A DNA stretch of 64,000 nucleotides, from the NCBI RefSeq assembly GCF_025751535.1, contig NZ_JAOWLC010000001.1:1-64000 (forward strand). Direction: 5' to 3'. The position numbers and the translations under genes were made by a program. Numbering within the stretch: position 1 is the first letter of the stretch; each line of letters opens with the position of its first letter. Of this stretch, positions 1 through 7,780 are shown one piece after another. The stretch comes from Lentibacter sp. XHP0401. Its GTDB lineage: Bacteria; Pseudomonadota; Alphaproteobacteria; Rhodobacterales; Rhodobacteraceae. The notes beneath the pieces are model-generated. The model was not told the DNA's origin, made no database searches, and saw nothing but the letters and a program-made list of their open reading frames with translations.

Positions 1-104
1 TTTTGGTGTTGTCGGGCGCTGGTGGTTTCGTTGGGGTGATCTTGATTTTGTTGCCTGGGGTTTTTTTTTTTTTTTTCGTTTTTATTTGTTTTCACTCCCA
101 CCCG
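1..104. other. Left-edge noncoding sequence with a T16 run
   Basis: No gene is supported here. An open frame runs through on the plus strand but reads as low-complexity Phe/Val and has no Shine-Dalgarno site. The striking element is an uninterrupted run of 16 T at 61-76 following GGGG, very unusual for this G+C-rich chromosome. It could be the end of a terminator for a gene left of the window, or a slippage-prone tract; the sequence does not decide between them. Confidence 0.5.
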
Positions 105-159
105 CCGGGGGAGCTTTGCTCCCCCGGACCCCCTCAAGGTATTTTTGAACAGAAGAAGG
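105..159 (+). repeat. Intergenic repeat copy A: hairpin plus AAGGTATTTTT...AGAAGAAGG core
   Basis: A perfect 10-bp stem with a TTT loop (arms 105-114 and 118-127, CCGGGGGAGC and its complement) is followed at 135-159 by a core reading AAGGTATTTTTGAA then CAGAAGAAGG. The core resembles those at 45849-45873, 56274-56298, 56415-56437 (reverse) and 61593-61617. It sits just past the stop of the leftward DUF2244 gene but lacks a U-run on either strand, so it is not an obvious intrinsic terminator. Confidence 0.55.
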
Positions 160-170
160 GCAGAGCTGGT

Positions 171-656
171 TTAGGCCTGCGCTTTTTTGAGGGCATCGGT
201 GAGTTCACCGATCAGCGCTTTGCGCTCGTCCTCGGAGAGGAATTTGCCAAGCTCGACCTCGCGGCCGTTGCCTTTGAGGGTGATGTAATGCGGCACGGGG
301 CCCTGACGCGGGTAGATATGGGCGCGGGTCCAGTAAGTGTTGCAGGACCAATCGAGCGGCGCGCCTTTGTGGGGGATATGGGTGAGTGTGGTTTCCTCCG
401 GGCCTATTGTGAGCACTTCGCGGGCATCGCCTGTGCGGTAGGTGTGCATGAAGGCAAAATAGAGCCCCGTCAGCGTGACGAGAACAAAGGGTAGCATCCC
501 CCAGAGAAGAGAGGTTCCGATGAGCCCGAAGAGCGGAATAATGGCCAGAATGAAGATGCAACCGAAGACCACGGCGAAGCCACGGATCGGCAGGCTGCGA
601 TGAGGCCAGAGGGTGAGAGCCTGGCCTGTGTCGGTTTTTGTCCAGCGATAGGGCAT
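171..656 (-). CDS. DUF2244 domain membrane protein
   Basis: This 161-residue protein belongs to the DUF2244 family, recognised from the N-terminal pattern LTLWPHRSLPIRGF, two close hydrophobic segments at about residues 25-46 and 49-69, and the C-terminal ITLKGNGREVELGKFLSE block. The family consists of small integral membrane proteins of unknown function, often found near cytochrome oxidase genes in alphaproteobacteria, as here downstream of ctaD. The start was placed at the ATG giving MPYRW, because longer versions run back into the preceding gene; this ATG lies one base after that gene's stop codon, so the two are probably co-translated. The function is unknown. Confidence 0.85.
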   Translation of the reverse strand: MPYRWTKTDTGQALTLWPHRSLPIRGFAVVFGCIFILAIIPLFGLIGTSLLWGMLPFVLVTLTGLYFAFMHTYRTGDAREVLTIGPEETTLTHIPHKGAPLDWSCNTYWTRAHIYPRQGPVPHYITLKGNGREVELGKFLSEDERKALIGELTDALKKAQA

Positions 657-657
657 A

Positions 658-1239
658 TCAGGCGCTCCTTTGGCCTTTGAGCGCGCGCAGCATCGAGACC
701 ACGAGTTGTATGATGAAGCCTGCCAATGCGACGGCTGTGAGGGTGAAGCCCACTGAGGCTGCGATGATGAACAGTTTGTCGGGCGTGCGGGCTGTGGACC
801 AGTCATAAAAGCCTGCAAAATAGGCCAGGGCGAATGTCATCGGCTCGGTGGCGGCGGCAAGGCTTGCCATGGGCGCGGCGAGCCAGCGGGTGAAGCGGCT
901 GTAGAAAGTGGCGCGGCGCAACTCCTGGAGCCAGTAGAGCGCGGCTGAGGCGGCCAGAAGGGCTGCGTTGAGCAGAGCGAATGCCGGGGGGAGGCGCACG
1001 GTGCTTGTGCTGTGGCTTCCGCCTTCGCTTGTGAGGGTGAGCACGCTGGAAAAGGGCCATGCCTGAAGCCCTGGCGCGCTTATGAGCGCCTCGAAGGCGT
1101 AGGCGAGCAGGGCTGCCCCGCCCATAAGGGCTGCCAATGTCAAAAACAGGCGCGAGATCCGCAGGCCCCGCCGTGCCAGCCATAGGCCGTAGAGCGGCAC
1201 GGCAATACAGGCGAGAAAGGGCAGGCTTGGATAGAACAT
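658..1239 (-). CDS. Hypothetical polytopic membrane protein
   Basis: I do not recognise a named family for this 193-residue protein. It has about five hydrophobic stretches (roughly residues 6-22, 28-53, 83-104, 133-145 and 156-184) separated by short Arg-rich loops, so it is almost certainly an integral inner-membrane protein with an even or odd number of passes that cannot be fixed by eye. It is cotranscribed with the DUF2244 gene, whose ATG follows its stop by one base. The ctaD terminator at 1269-1304 separates it from the oxidase gene, so expression with ctaD would require readthrough. Confidence 0.7.
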   Translation of the reverse strand: MFYPSLPFLACIAVPLYGLWLARRGLRISRLFLTLAALMGGAALLAYAFEALISAPGLQAWPFSSVLTLTSEGGSHSTSTVRLPPAFALLNAALLAASAALYWLQELRRATFYSRFTRWLAAPMASLAAATEPMTFALAYFAGFYDWSTARTPDKLFIIAASVGFTLTAVALAGFIIQLVVSMLRALKGQRSA

Positions 1240-1268
1240 GACGTGCGGGCCTTCGGGTGAGCGAAACG

Positions 1269-1304
1269 AAAATGGGGCCCCAGATTGCTCCGGAGCCCCG
1301 TTTT
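1269..1304. terminator. Intrinsic terminator after ctaD
   Basis: An A4/T4-flanked stem (1269-1278 with 1295-1304; GGGGC pairs with GCCCC, closed by A-T pairs and one T-G wobble) lies 20 bases past the ctaD stop. Read on the minus strand the stem is followed by a T-rich stretch, as expected for a Rho-independent terminator. Confidence 0.75.
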
Positions 1305-1323
1305 GTCTTGTTAGAGCATCCGC

Positions 1324-2994
1324 TTAGTGAGCGTGCTGCTTGTCCCAGTCTTCCTGTTTTGGAAGCTGCTCGAACGTGTGCTCGGGCGGTGGGGAGGGCA
1401 GTGTCCACTCAAGTGTATCGGCATATTCGTTCCAGTAGTTGTTTTCGGTCACTTTTGCGCCGCGGAAGAGTGTGTAGAACACGATGCCGAAGAACAGGAT
1501 GAACGAAGCGAACGACAGGAATGCGCCCCATGAGGAGACATAGTTCCAGTAAGCGAAGGCTTCAGGGTAGTCGATGTAACGACGTGGCATGCCCTGACGG
1601 CCGAGGAAGTGCTGCGGGAAGAATGTAATGTTCACACCGATGAAGAACATCCAGAAGTGAACCTTGCCCCAGAACTCCGGATACTGGCGCCCTGTCATTT
1701 TGCCCATGTAGTAATAGATACCGGCAAAGATGGTGAAGGCCGCGCCCATTGACATCGTATAGTGGAAGTGCGCCACGACGTAGTAGGTGTCATGGTAGGC
1801 ACGGTCGATGCCTGCCTGGCTGAGAACAACGCCTGTCACGCCACCGATGGTGAAGAGGATCAGGAAGCCGATGGAGAAGAGCATCGGTGTTTTGAACTCG
1901 AGGCTGCCGCCCCACATGGTCGCGATCCACGAGAAGACCTTGATCCCTGTCGGGATCGCGATCGTCATGGTGGCGAGCATGAAGTAGCTTTGCTGTGTCA
2001 GCGAGAGGCCAACGGTATACATGTGGTGCGCCCAGACGACGAAACCGAGGGCCCCGATTGCGATGATGGCCCAGACCATTGGCAGATAGCCGAACACAGG
2101 CTTGCGCGAGAATGTCGCGAAGATGTGCGAGACAAGGCCAAAGCCCGGCAGAACCACGATGTAAACTTCGGGGTGACCGAAGAACCACAGGATGTGCTGA
2201 TACAAGATCGGATCACCGCCACCGGCAGGGTCAAAGAAGGTTGTGCCGAAGTTGCGGTCGGTGAGGAGCATCGTGATCGCGCCGGCCAGAACGGGCAGGG
2301 CGAGGAGGATGAGCCACGCGGTTACAAAGATTGACCATGCAAAGAGCGGAACCTTGAACAGTGTCATGCCGGGAGCGCGCATGTTGAGGAAGGTTGTGAT
2401 CATGTTGATCGCGCCGAGGATCGAGCTGGCGCCCGAAACGTGGACCGCGAAGATCGCGAGATCCATCGACATACCGCCTTCAAGCACCGAGAGGGGCGGG
2501 TAGAGAACCCAGCCAACACCCGAGCCGAGCTGGTCGTTGCCGCCGGGTGAGAAGAGCGAGGCCAAGCCAAGCGCAACACCGGCAACATACATCCAGAAGG
2601 AAAGGTTGTTCATCCGCGGGAAGGCCATATCGGGCGCGCCGATTTGCAGCGGCATAAAATAGTTGCCAAAGCCGCCGAAGAGCGCCGGAATAACCACGAA
2701 GAACATCATCAGGACGCCGTGATAGGTGATAAACACGTTCCAGAGGTGTCCGTTCGGGGTGCAGGCATCTGTGGATGAGAAGAAGCGAAAGCCCTCCATA
2801 CACATATGCTGAACGCCCGGGTGCATGAGCTCGAGGCGCATGAACACGGTGAATGTAACGGCGATCAGACCGGCAAGAGCCGAAACGATCAGATAAAGCA
2901 GACCAATATCTTTGTGATTTGTCGAAAGGAACCAGCGCGTAAAGAAGCTGCGGTTATCTTCGTGGTCGTGGCTGTGAATGGCTGCGTCTGCCAT
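1324..2994 (-). CDS. ctaD: Cytochrome c oxidase subunit I (aa3 type)
   Basis: This is the catalytic subunit of the aa3-type cytochrome c oxidase (556 residues), reducing O2 with electrons from cytochrome c and pumping protons across the inner membrane. All key residues are visible: heme a ligands His92 and His411, CuB ligands His274, His323 and His324, the cross-linked Tyr278 in HPEVY, heme a3 ligand His409, D-channel Asp122, K-channel Lys352 and Glu276, all offset by exactly two from Paracoccus numbering. The start at [10 protein letters not shown] was chosen over longer frames because AAAGGGAGG lies just upstream. Subunits II and III are not adjacent, which is common in this order. A perfect FNR box lies about 134 bases upstream of the start codon. 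Confidence 0.98.
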   Translation of the reverse strand: MADAAIHSHDHEDNRSFFTRWFLSTNHKDIGLLYLIVSALAGLIAVTFTVFMRLELMHPGVQHMCMEGFRFFSSTDACTPNGHLWNVFITYHGVLMMFFVVIPALFGGFGNYFMPLQIGAPDMAFPRMNNLSFWMYVAGVALGLASLFSPGGNDQLGSGVGWVLYPPLSVLEGGMSMDLAIFAVHVSGASSILGAINMITTFLNMRAPGMTLFKVPLFAWSIFVTAWLILLALPVLAGAITMLLTDRNFGTTFFDPAGGGDPILYQHILWFFGHPEVYIVVLPGFGLVSHIFATFSRKPVFGYLPMVWAIIAIGALGFVVWAHHMYTVGLSLTQQSYFMLATMTIAIPTGIKVFSWIATMWGGSLEFKTPMLFSIGFLILFTIGGVTGVVLSQAGIDRAYHDTYYVVAHFHYTMSMGAAFTIFAGIYYYMGKMTGRQYPEFWGKVHFWMFFIGVNITFFPQHFLGRQGMPRRYIDYPEAFAYWNYVSSWGAFLSFASFILFFGIVFYTLFRGAKVTENNYWNEYADTLEWTLPSPPPEHTFEQLPKQEDWDKQHAH

Positions 2995-3326
2995 GCGTGC
3001 CTCCCTTTGGTGCAAAAAATCGGCATACGTCAGGGGGAATCCAGCGGGAATCCCTGCGCGCATACGGGGTGTATCATTTATACGTTTTAGAATGTGTGGG
3101 CCGCTGGGGCAACGGGTGAAGTTGATCCAGATCAAATTATATTGTCGCACCCCTCTTGTGCGAGATCAAATCACTTCCAATGGGAGAGCTTTCTTCAGGG
3201 GGCCTTGCTGGAAGCGGTTTCATTTTGTTTGATGAGAAGAGTGTTTTTCGAGTAGCCTGTGAGGGCGATAGGACTGCGGCCAGCGGCCAGAAGTTGCTGC
3301 CAGCCGCGTAAACTCGGGGATATTAA
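2995..3326. other. Divergent intergenic region between ctaD and the DUF1428 gene
   Basis: These 332 bases hold no supportable gene; open frames here lack ribosome-binding sites and family resemblance. The region must carry the ctaD promoter and perhaps one for the divergent DUF1428 gene. The recognisable element is an FNR-type box at 3122-3135. Confidence 0.7.
3122..3135. promoter_or_regulatory. FNR/FnrL box TTGAT-N4-ATCAA
   Basis: The sequence TTGATCCAGATCAA is a perfect match to the FNR consensus TTGAT-N4-ATCAA, which in Rhodobacterales is bound by FnrL (or FnrP in Paracoccus). Its centre is about 134 bp before the ctaD start and 198 bp before the DUF1428 start. The likely target is ctaD; whether the site activates or represses depends on the unknown transcription start. 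A single perfect 10-of-10 match in an intergenic region is unlikely by chance. Confidence 0.75.
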
Positions 3327-3692
3327 ATGACTTATATCAGTGGATTTGTTGCGGCCGTTCCAGCGGGAAACAAGGCAGAGTATGTTGAGCACGCCAAGAA
3401 GAGCTGGCCGATTTTCAAGAAATACGGAGCGCTTCGGATGGTTGAGACCTGGGGTGACGAGGTGCCGGACGGAAAGGTGACCTCATTTCCGATGGCTGTG
3501 AAGCTGACGGATGGGGAGACTGTTGTTTTCAGCTGGATCGAGTGGCCCGACAAGGCGGCAAGTGATGCATGTATGAGCTCGATGCAGACAGACCCTGAAT
3601 GGGAGGCTTTGGGCGACATGCCATTTGACGGCAAGCGCATGATTTTCGGCGGCTTTGAAGCGCTACTGGATTGCTCTGCCGGCGAGGCGTGA
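3327..3692 (+). CDS. DUF1428 domain protein
   Basis: A 121-residue protein of the DUF1428 (YbaA-like) family, identified from MTYISGF at the start, TSFPMAVKLTDGETVVFSWI in the middle and MPFDGKRMIFGGF near the end. Members form small ferredoxin-like alpha/beta barrels of the dimeric type; no activity is established. GGGGA six bases before the ATG supports the start. Its stop codon overlaps the ATG of the next gene (TGATG), so the two are translationally coupled. It opens a short plus-strand cassette that continues with DUF1801, an ArsR regulator and an SRPBCC protein. Confidence 0.88.
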   Translation: MTYISGFVAAVPAGNKAEYVEHAKKSWPIFKKYGALRMVETWGDEVPDGKVTSFPMAVKLTDGETVVFSWIEWPDKAASDACMSSMQTDPEWEALGDMPFDGKRMIFGGFEALLDCSAGEA

Positions 3693-4039
3693 TGAACGCT
3701 CTGGAGCAGGACGGGGTGACAGGTGCTCTGGACGCAATCATCCGTGCGGTCGCGCCAGATGTGAGCCTTGTGCCGAAATATGGCGGCACTCTTTACACGC
3801 TTTGGCCCGAGCAGAAGGGGGGCCAGTTTTGCGGTATCTTCCCCTACAAGGCGCATGTTCAATTGGCGTTCAGCGAAGGAGCAATGCTGGCCGACCCTGA
3901 CCGGGTGCTGGAGGGCACGGGCAAGTTCCGCCGTCATGTGAACTTTACGGCTGTGAGCGAGATTGACGAAGGAGTCATTGCCGCGCTGCTGAAAGAGGCG
4001 GTGATGCGTTCGCGGGGGGGCAAAGGAATAGTTAGTTGA
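3692..4039 (+). CDS. DUF1801 (YdhG-like) domain protein
   Basis: A 115-residue protein with the DUF1801 pattern: KYGGTLYTLW, then CGIFPYKAHVQLAFSEGA and DPDRVLEGTGKFRRHVNF. The family is small, soluble and of unknown biochemical role; members are often found with SRPBCC and ArsR genes. The start is the ATG that shares its A with the preceding stop codon. It is probably cotranscribed with the DUF1428 gene. There is a 49-base gap before the ArsR gene, which appears to have its own promoter. Confidence 0.82.
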   Translation: MNALEQDGVTGALDAIIRAVAPDVSLVPKYGGTLYTLWPEQKGGQFCGIFPYKAHVQLAFSEGAMLADPDRVLEGTGKFRRHVNFTAVSEIDEGVIAALLKEAVMRSRGGKGIVS

Positions 4040-4053
4040 TTGGCTAAGTTTTA

Positions 4054-4081
4054 TTGACAGTCTGTTGGGCTGCATGATACT
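4054..4081 (+). promoter_or_regulatory. Predicted sigma-70 promoter of the arsR-like gene
   Basis: TTGACA (4054-4059) is separated by 16 bases from GATACT (4076-4081), a good housekeeping-type promoter. Initiation about seven bases past the -10 element would fall at 4088-4089, essentially at the A of the ATG at 4089, suggesting a leaderless mRNA. Only an AAGG three bases before the ATG could act as a weak ribosome site. Confidence 0.5.
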
Positions 4082-4088
4082 AAGGCGT

Positions 4089-4430
4089 ATGGCTAAGTTA
4101 GATTTGACCCTCGACCTCTGTTTTGCTACACTTGGAGACCCAACTCGGCGAAGGATTTTGCAGCGCCTCGCACGCGGAGACGCCAGTGTGAGCGAATTGG
4201 CCGAGCCTCATGACATGGCGCTTCCGTCATTCATGGGGCACCTCAAAAAGCTGGAAGAGGCAGGGCTGATAACATCGGCCAAACAGGGTAGAACGCGCAT
4301 CTGCACTCTGTCGCCCGATGCCTTTTTGCCTGCGAAAAGCTGGCTGGGCGAACAGGACGAAATCTGGGAAGGCCGCCTCGACCGCCTTGATGATTATGTG
4401 ACCAACCTTATGAATGAGCGCGCTAAATGA
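4089..4430 (+). CDS. ArsR-family winged-helix transcriptional regulator
   Basis: A 113-residue ArsR/SmtB-type repressor. The winged-helix region starts with FATLGDPTRRRILQRLARG, followed by SVSELAEPHDMALPSFMGHL (helix-turn-helix with recognition helix) and the wing LITSAKQGRTRICTLSP. The metal-binding ELCVC-type motif is absent, so this is the non-metal subgroup commonly paired with SRPBCC proteins. Its stop overlaps the next ATG by four bases (ATGA), fixing the pair as one unit; such ArsR/SRPBCC pairs are widespread and the regulator probably controls its own operon. The effector is unknown. Confidence 0.92.
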   Translation: MAKLDLTLDLCFATLGDPTRRRILQRLARGDASVSELAEPHDMALPSFMGHLKKLEEAGLITSAKQGRTRICTLSPDAFLPAKSWLGEQDEIWEGRLDRLDDYVTNLMNERAK

Positions 4431-4900
4431 AACTCGACCCCGAAACCGACCTCAGCTTTACCCGCACGATAAACGCGCCTCCTGCGCTTTTGTGGGAGTG
4501 TTGGACAACCCCCGAACACATCAAAAACTTCTTCATGCCAAAGCCACATTTCATTGAGGCTTGCGACATTGATCTCCGCGTTGGTGGCCGCTTCAACACA
4601 ACTATGAATGTTGATGGCAACAAGATTGAAAACAAAGGGGTTTATCTGGAAATCGTAGATGGCAAGAAGCTTGTCTTTACAGACACATATAGTGAAGGGT
4701 GGGCACCCGCTCCGGATCCGTTCATGACGGCTATTGTCGAATTTGAAGACGACGGCAACGGCGGCACAACTTATACAGCCACCGCGCGTCATCGTTCATC
4801 GGAAAGTCGGCAGACCCATGAGGATATGGGCTTCTTCGACGGGTGGGGAACTGTCGCCACGCAACTTGAAGAATATGCGCAATCTCTTGCGAAGGGTTGA
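4427..4900 (+). CDS. SRPBCC / AHSA1-like ligand-binding protein
   Basis: A 157-residue START/SRPBCC-fold protein of the AHSA1 type. The opening TINAPPALLWECWTTPEHIKNF is the typical first strand and helix pair, followed by VGGRF, FTDTYSEGW and the long C-terminal helix FDGWGTVATQLEEY. These proteins have a deep hydrophobic cavity; most bacterial members have no known ligand. It overlaps the ArsR gene by ATGA and a bidirectional terminator follows, so it ends the operon. A role in sensing or binding a small hydrophobic compound is inference from the fold only. Confidence 0.9.
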   Translation: MKLDPETDLSFTRTINAPPALLWECWTTPEHIKNFFMPKPHFIEACDIDLRVGGRFNTTMNVDGNKIENKGVYLEIVDGKKLVFTDTYSEGWAPAPDPFMTAIVEFEDDGNGGTTYTATARHRSSESRQTHEDMGFFDGWGTVATQLEEYAQSLAKG

Positions 4901-4905
4901 AAAAG

Positions 4906-4936
4906 AAAACGCCCCTGCGGTTGGCGGGGGCGTTTT
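4906..4936. terminator. Bidirectional intrinsic terminator
   Basis: A perfect 10-bp stem, AAAACGCCCC (4906-4915) with GGGGCGTTTT (4927-4936), lies between the convergent SRPBCC and cytochrome c genes. It supplies T-runs on both strands and so probably ends both transcripts. Confidence 0.85.
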
Positions 4937-4956
4937 GGTCTGTGTCAGCTCGTAGC

Positions 4957-5412
4957 TTAGTCTGTAGAGGCTGCGGGCTCTTCTGCCGCGGCTTCTTCTT
5001 CCATGGCCGGGCCAACGGAGGCGAGCCATGCGGCGACATCTGCGCCGCCACCTTTCAGCTTGAATGACATTTTTGATTTCGCTGCGAAGTCATTGTCGCT
5101 CAGCCATGCTTTGGGATCTTCGGTGTAGATCGCGATGGCTTCCTGGGTCCAGACGAACTCGGCGGCGGCTGCATCTTTCAGGCCGTCGCCGTATTTGAAG
5201 CCGTCCACACCGCCAGCCACGCGGCCGACAACACCATAAAGGTTCGGGCCGGTTTTGCCGCCTTTTACGATTTCTTCGCCATCGTCAGAGACGACCATGT
5301 GGCAAGCTTTGCATTTTTTGAAGTCTTTTTCGCCGGCATCGATATCACCTTCGGCGAAAGCGGGAGCGGCGACCATGAGGGCGCCCGCAGTGAGGAGTGT
5401 AAGGGTTTTCAT
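4957..5412 (-). CDS. cycA: Periplasmic class I cytochrome c (c550/c2 type)
   Basis: A 151-residue soluble electron carrier. The signal peptide MKTLTLLTAGALMVAAPAFA is cut before EGD; the heme-binding CKACH occupies residues 34-38 and the axial methionine is Met115 in AKSKMSFKL. The size and the GKTGPNLYGVVGR segment match Paracoccus c550 and Rhodobacter c2, which carry electrons from the bc1 complex to the aa3 oxidase (ctaD is in this window). The start was chosen at the ATG giving a normal signal peptide, with AAAGGA upstream. The C-terminus extends into an acidic, Ala/Glu-rich tail of about 18 residues. An alternative name would be simply cytochrome c family protein. Confidence 0.9.
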   Translation of the reverse strand: MKTLTLLTAGALMVAAPAFAEGDIDAGEKDFKKCKACHMVVSDDGEEIVKGGKTGPNLYGVVGRVAGGVDGFKYGDGLKDAAAAEFVWTQEAIAIYTEDPKAWLSDNDFAAKSKMSFKLKGGGADVAAWLASVGPAMEEEAAAEEPAASTD

Positions 5413-5506
5413 TGCTAAAGAGTCCTTTGGTTTTGTTTGGTCTTGCGCAGACCTGATATGTGGCTTTGGAGCCTTAGATGCAACGGACAATTCGACGCGG
5501 CTGCAT

Positions 5507-6169
5507 CTAGGCGCAGTTTGGCGTTTCCATGGTGCGTTTATAGGCGGTTTTGAGCGCTACGTCGAGATCACCCATGGTAACGGGCAAGCCGAGATCGACC
5601 AGCGAGGTGACGCCGTGCTCTGAGATCCCGCAGGGGACGATGCCTGAGAAGTGTTCCAGATCTGGCTCGACATTGATTGAAATGCCATGAAAGCTGACCC
5701 ATTTGCGCAGGCGGATGCCGATGGCAGCTATTTTGTCTTCAGGCTTTGCGCCCGTTGCGGTGAGAGGTTTGTCATCACGCGTGACCCAGACACCAACGCG
5801 GCCTTCGCGGATTTCGCCGGTGACGTTGAATTCGGCGAGGGTTTCTATGACCCAGCGTTCGAGATCATGCACAAAGCAGCGCACATCGCGGCCCCGTTTT
5901 GCGACATCGAGCATCACATAGACAACCCGCTGGCCGGGGCCGTGGTAGGTGTATTGCCCGCCGCGTCGCGCCTCGTAGACAGGGAAGCGATCGGGCGCGA
6001 CAAGATCTTGCGGCTTGGCCGAGGTGCCTGCGGTGTAAAGCGGCGGGTGCTCCAGCAGCCAGATGCATTCGGGCGCTGTGCCTGCGGATATGTCCGCGAC
6101 ACGGGTTTCCATGAAGCTCAGCGCTTCTTCGTAGGGCACGAGGCCGTCAGAGTGTTTCCATTCGATCAT
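5507..6169 (-). CDS. lipB: Octanoyl-[acyl carrier protein]:protein octanoyltransferase
   Basis: LipB transfers octanoate from ACP to the lipoyl domains of 2-oxoacid dehydrogenases and GcvH, the first step of protein lipoylation before LipA adds sulfur. The 220-residue protein shows [14 protein letters not shown] (residues 67-80), the catalytic Lys146 in KIAAIGIR and the catalytic Cys180 in GIVPCGI. AAGGAACCGAA precedes the ATG. It lies ten bases after the LytTR gene on the same strand and is probably cotranscribed with it. Confidence 0.97.
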   Translation of the reverse strand: MIEWKHSDGLVPYEEALSFMETRVADISAGTAPECIWLLEHPPLYTAGTSAKPQDLVAPDRFPVYEARRGGQYTYHGPGQRVVYVMLDVAKRGRDVRCFVHDLERWVIETLAEFNVTGEIREGRVGVWVTRDDKPLTATGAKPEDKIAAIGIRLRKWVSFHGISINVEPDLEHFSGIVPCGISEHGVTSLVDLGLPVTMGDLDVALKTAYKRTMETPNCA

Positions 6170-6179
6170 TTCGGTTCCT

Positions 6180-6947
6180 TCAGCGCGGCAAGAGGCCTGC
6201 CTCTTTCAAGGCAGGGATATAGCTGCGCGAGGCGGGAATGTCGCGCCCGTCTTTTAGGGTGATGCGGGCTTTGTCGCCCTCGCGGGTGACTTTTTCGATC
6301 TGTGCAAGTGCGACCCAATGAGAGCGGTGAACTTGCAGGCCCGTGTCTGAACCTGTTTCCTTGATGGCATCGGAGAGCCGCATAAGGACGAGCGACGCGC
6401 CTTTTGTGGTGACAACTTCGACATAGTGATCCTGCACCGAAAGCGAGATGAGCGGCCCGCGTTTGGCATAGTCGAGCCTTTGCAAGAGATGTGGCGGGCC
6501 TTTGGGCGCATCGGGCATGTGGTGAGCCGTGTAGTAGAGTGCGAGCGCGATGATTGCGGCGGTAATGAAGACCGAGGCGAGCAAGCTGCCAAGGTAGGCC
6601 GTGTCGGTGGGGGCTGTGCCGAAGGCGGCCCAGTTGAGTAAGAGCACCAGCGCACCGACGCTGAGGGCTGTGCAGATCGCGACCATGGCGGGAGCGAGCC
6701 AGACTGGCCCTCTGTTTTCGAAGTGGCGCGCGCAGAGCAAGGCAGTGAAGCTGCCGAGCGCAAATGTGAGAGGGGCGGTGAAAGCCCAGTAAGCCAGCCG
6801 CGCGGGTAAGCGCAGGGTTTCGTAGGTGCCAAAGGGGCCGGAGACAGCGAGGAAAACCACAACCCCTGACAGTGCCGCAAGATTGCGCGGCGAGGTGAAG
6901 GTGCGCCGCAACTCACGAAGCGCGGAATGCGTTGGGCTGTCTTTCAC
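6180..6947 (-). CDS. Membrane-anchored LytTR-family transcriptional regulator
   Basis: A 255-residue protein with four predicted membrane segments (about residues 24-41, 52-71, 83-105 and 117-137) followed by a C-terminal LytTR DNA-binding domain from about residue 160 ([25 protein letters not shown] split over the first strands, then [18 protein letters not shown]). LytTR domains bind DNA with beta-strands and usually sit on response regulators; this form lacks a receiver domain and is tethered to the membrane. The GTG start at 6947 was chosen because longer frames run through the divergent gene. It is divergently arranged with the DUF2306 gene 90 bases away, a plausible target. The signal is unknown. 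Confidence 0.85.
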   Translation of the reverse strand: MKDSPTHSALRELRRTFTSPRNLAALSGVVVFLAVSGPFGTYETLRLPARLAYWAFTAPLTFALGSFTALLCARHFENRGPVWLAPAMVAICTALSVGALVLLLNWAAFGTAPTDTAYLGSLLASVFITAAIIALALYYTAHHMPDAPKGPPHLLQRLDYAKRGPLISLSVQDHYVEVVTTKGASLVLMRLSDAIKETGSDTGLQVHRSHWVALAQIEKVTREGDKARITLKDGRDIPASRSYIPALKEAGLLPR

Positions 6948-7037
6948 GTAGCGGGTCCGTTCTTTGGGCAAGGGCGGCTGACGCCGCTTTCGCTCTGTCT
7001 TAGCCGATTTGTGAACCAAGACAAAAGGAGCTTTGAC

Positions 7038-7514
7038 ATGACGATTGACCCGATCCTGAGCGCACCCGTGGCGGTGCAATTGCATTTGCTGGCGGCCCTG
7101 GCTGCGCTGGCGCTGACACCTGTGATGCTTTTGGTGGCAAAAGGCACGCCGCGCCACAAGGCTTGCGGGCGCATATGGGTGGCCGCAATGGCACTCACGG
7201 CAGCAAGCTCGTTCTGGATTGCCGAAATTCGGCTTATCGGACCGTGGAGTCCGATTCATATTCTGTCGCTGATCACGCTCTTTAGCCTGTTTGAGGCGGT
7301 GCGCGCCGCACGAAAGCGCCGTGTTTCGACGCATAAGGCCTATATTTTCGGAGCAATGCTCGGGCTTTTGGGGGCAGGGCTGTTTACGCTCGTACCGGGG
7401 CGGCTATTGTCGGACAGCCTGTTTGCGGGCTTTGAAACACTGGGGTTTTCGGCTTCGCTCGTGATCGGCGGAGCGGGGCTTTTCTGGCTGACCTTGCGCT
7501 GGCGGAGGGCGTGA
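7038..7514 (+). CDS. DUF2306 domain membrane protein
   Basis: A 158-residue polytopic protein of the DUF2306 type, seen in the block GTPRHKACGRIWVAAMALTA followed by SSFWIAEI and HILSLITLFSLFEAV, with four hydrophobic segments. The ATG has AAAGGAG eight bases upstream. The divergent neighbour is a membrane LytTR regulator, and such pairs suggest regulator and target. No biochemical function is known for the family. Confidence 0.82.
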   Translation: MTIDPILSAPVAVQLHLLAALAALALTPVMLLVAKGTPRHKACGRIWVAAMALTAASSFWIAEIRLIGPWSPIHILSLITLFSLFEAVRAARKRRVSTHKAYIFGAMLGLLGAGLFTLVPGRLLSDSLFAGFETLGFSASLVIGGAGLFWLTLRWRRA

Positions 7515-7601
7515 CGCGATTATTTCGCAATTGCGCGCTCATTTGCTCTTCACATCCCTAAAGGCTTTCGTTAAACGACCCTTCACCAAGCCTAGAGCAT
7601 T

Positions 7602-7688
7602 GCGGTCGTGGCGGAATTGGTAGACGCGCAGCGTTGAGGTCGCTGTGAGGTAACACTCGTGAGGGTTCGAGTCCCTCCGACCGCACCA
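7602..7688 (+). tRNA. tRNA-Leu (anticodon GAG)
   Basis: An 87-base class II tRNA with encoded CCA. The acceptor stem GCGGTCG (7602-7608) pairs with CGACCGC (7678-7684), followed by A and CCA. The anticodon stem CAGCG/CGCTG encloses the loop TTGAGGT, giving anticodon GAG for CUC/CUU leucine codons. A long variable arm and the GGTTCGAGTCC T-arm are present. Confidence 0.97.
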
Positions 7689-7780
7689 ATACAACTCCCA
7701 AAACAGTCTTACTTTGTCTCCGCATAAGCGGAATAATTCTGTTCGGCGTTGGGCCGTTGAACTGAGGCGTCGCGTGGTGC

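Noticed and set aside
105-127. Hairpin downstream of the DUF2244 gene as an intrinsic terminator
   Set aside because: No T-run follows on the minus strand, and it shares its layout with repeat copy B, so it was annotated as part of the repeat.
3-494. Plus-strand open frame through the T16 run
   Set aside because: It overlaps the DUF2244 gene antisense and begins with a poly-Phe stretch produced by the T-run.
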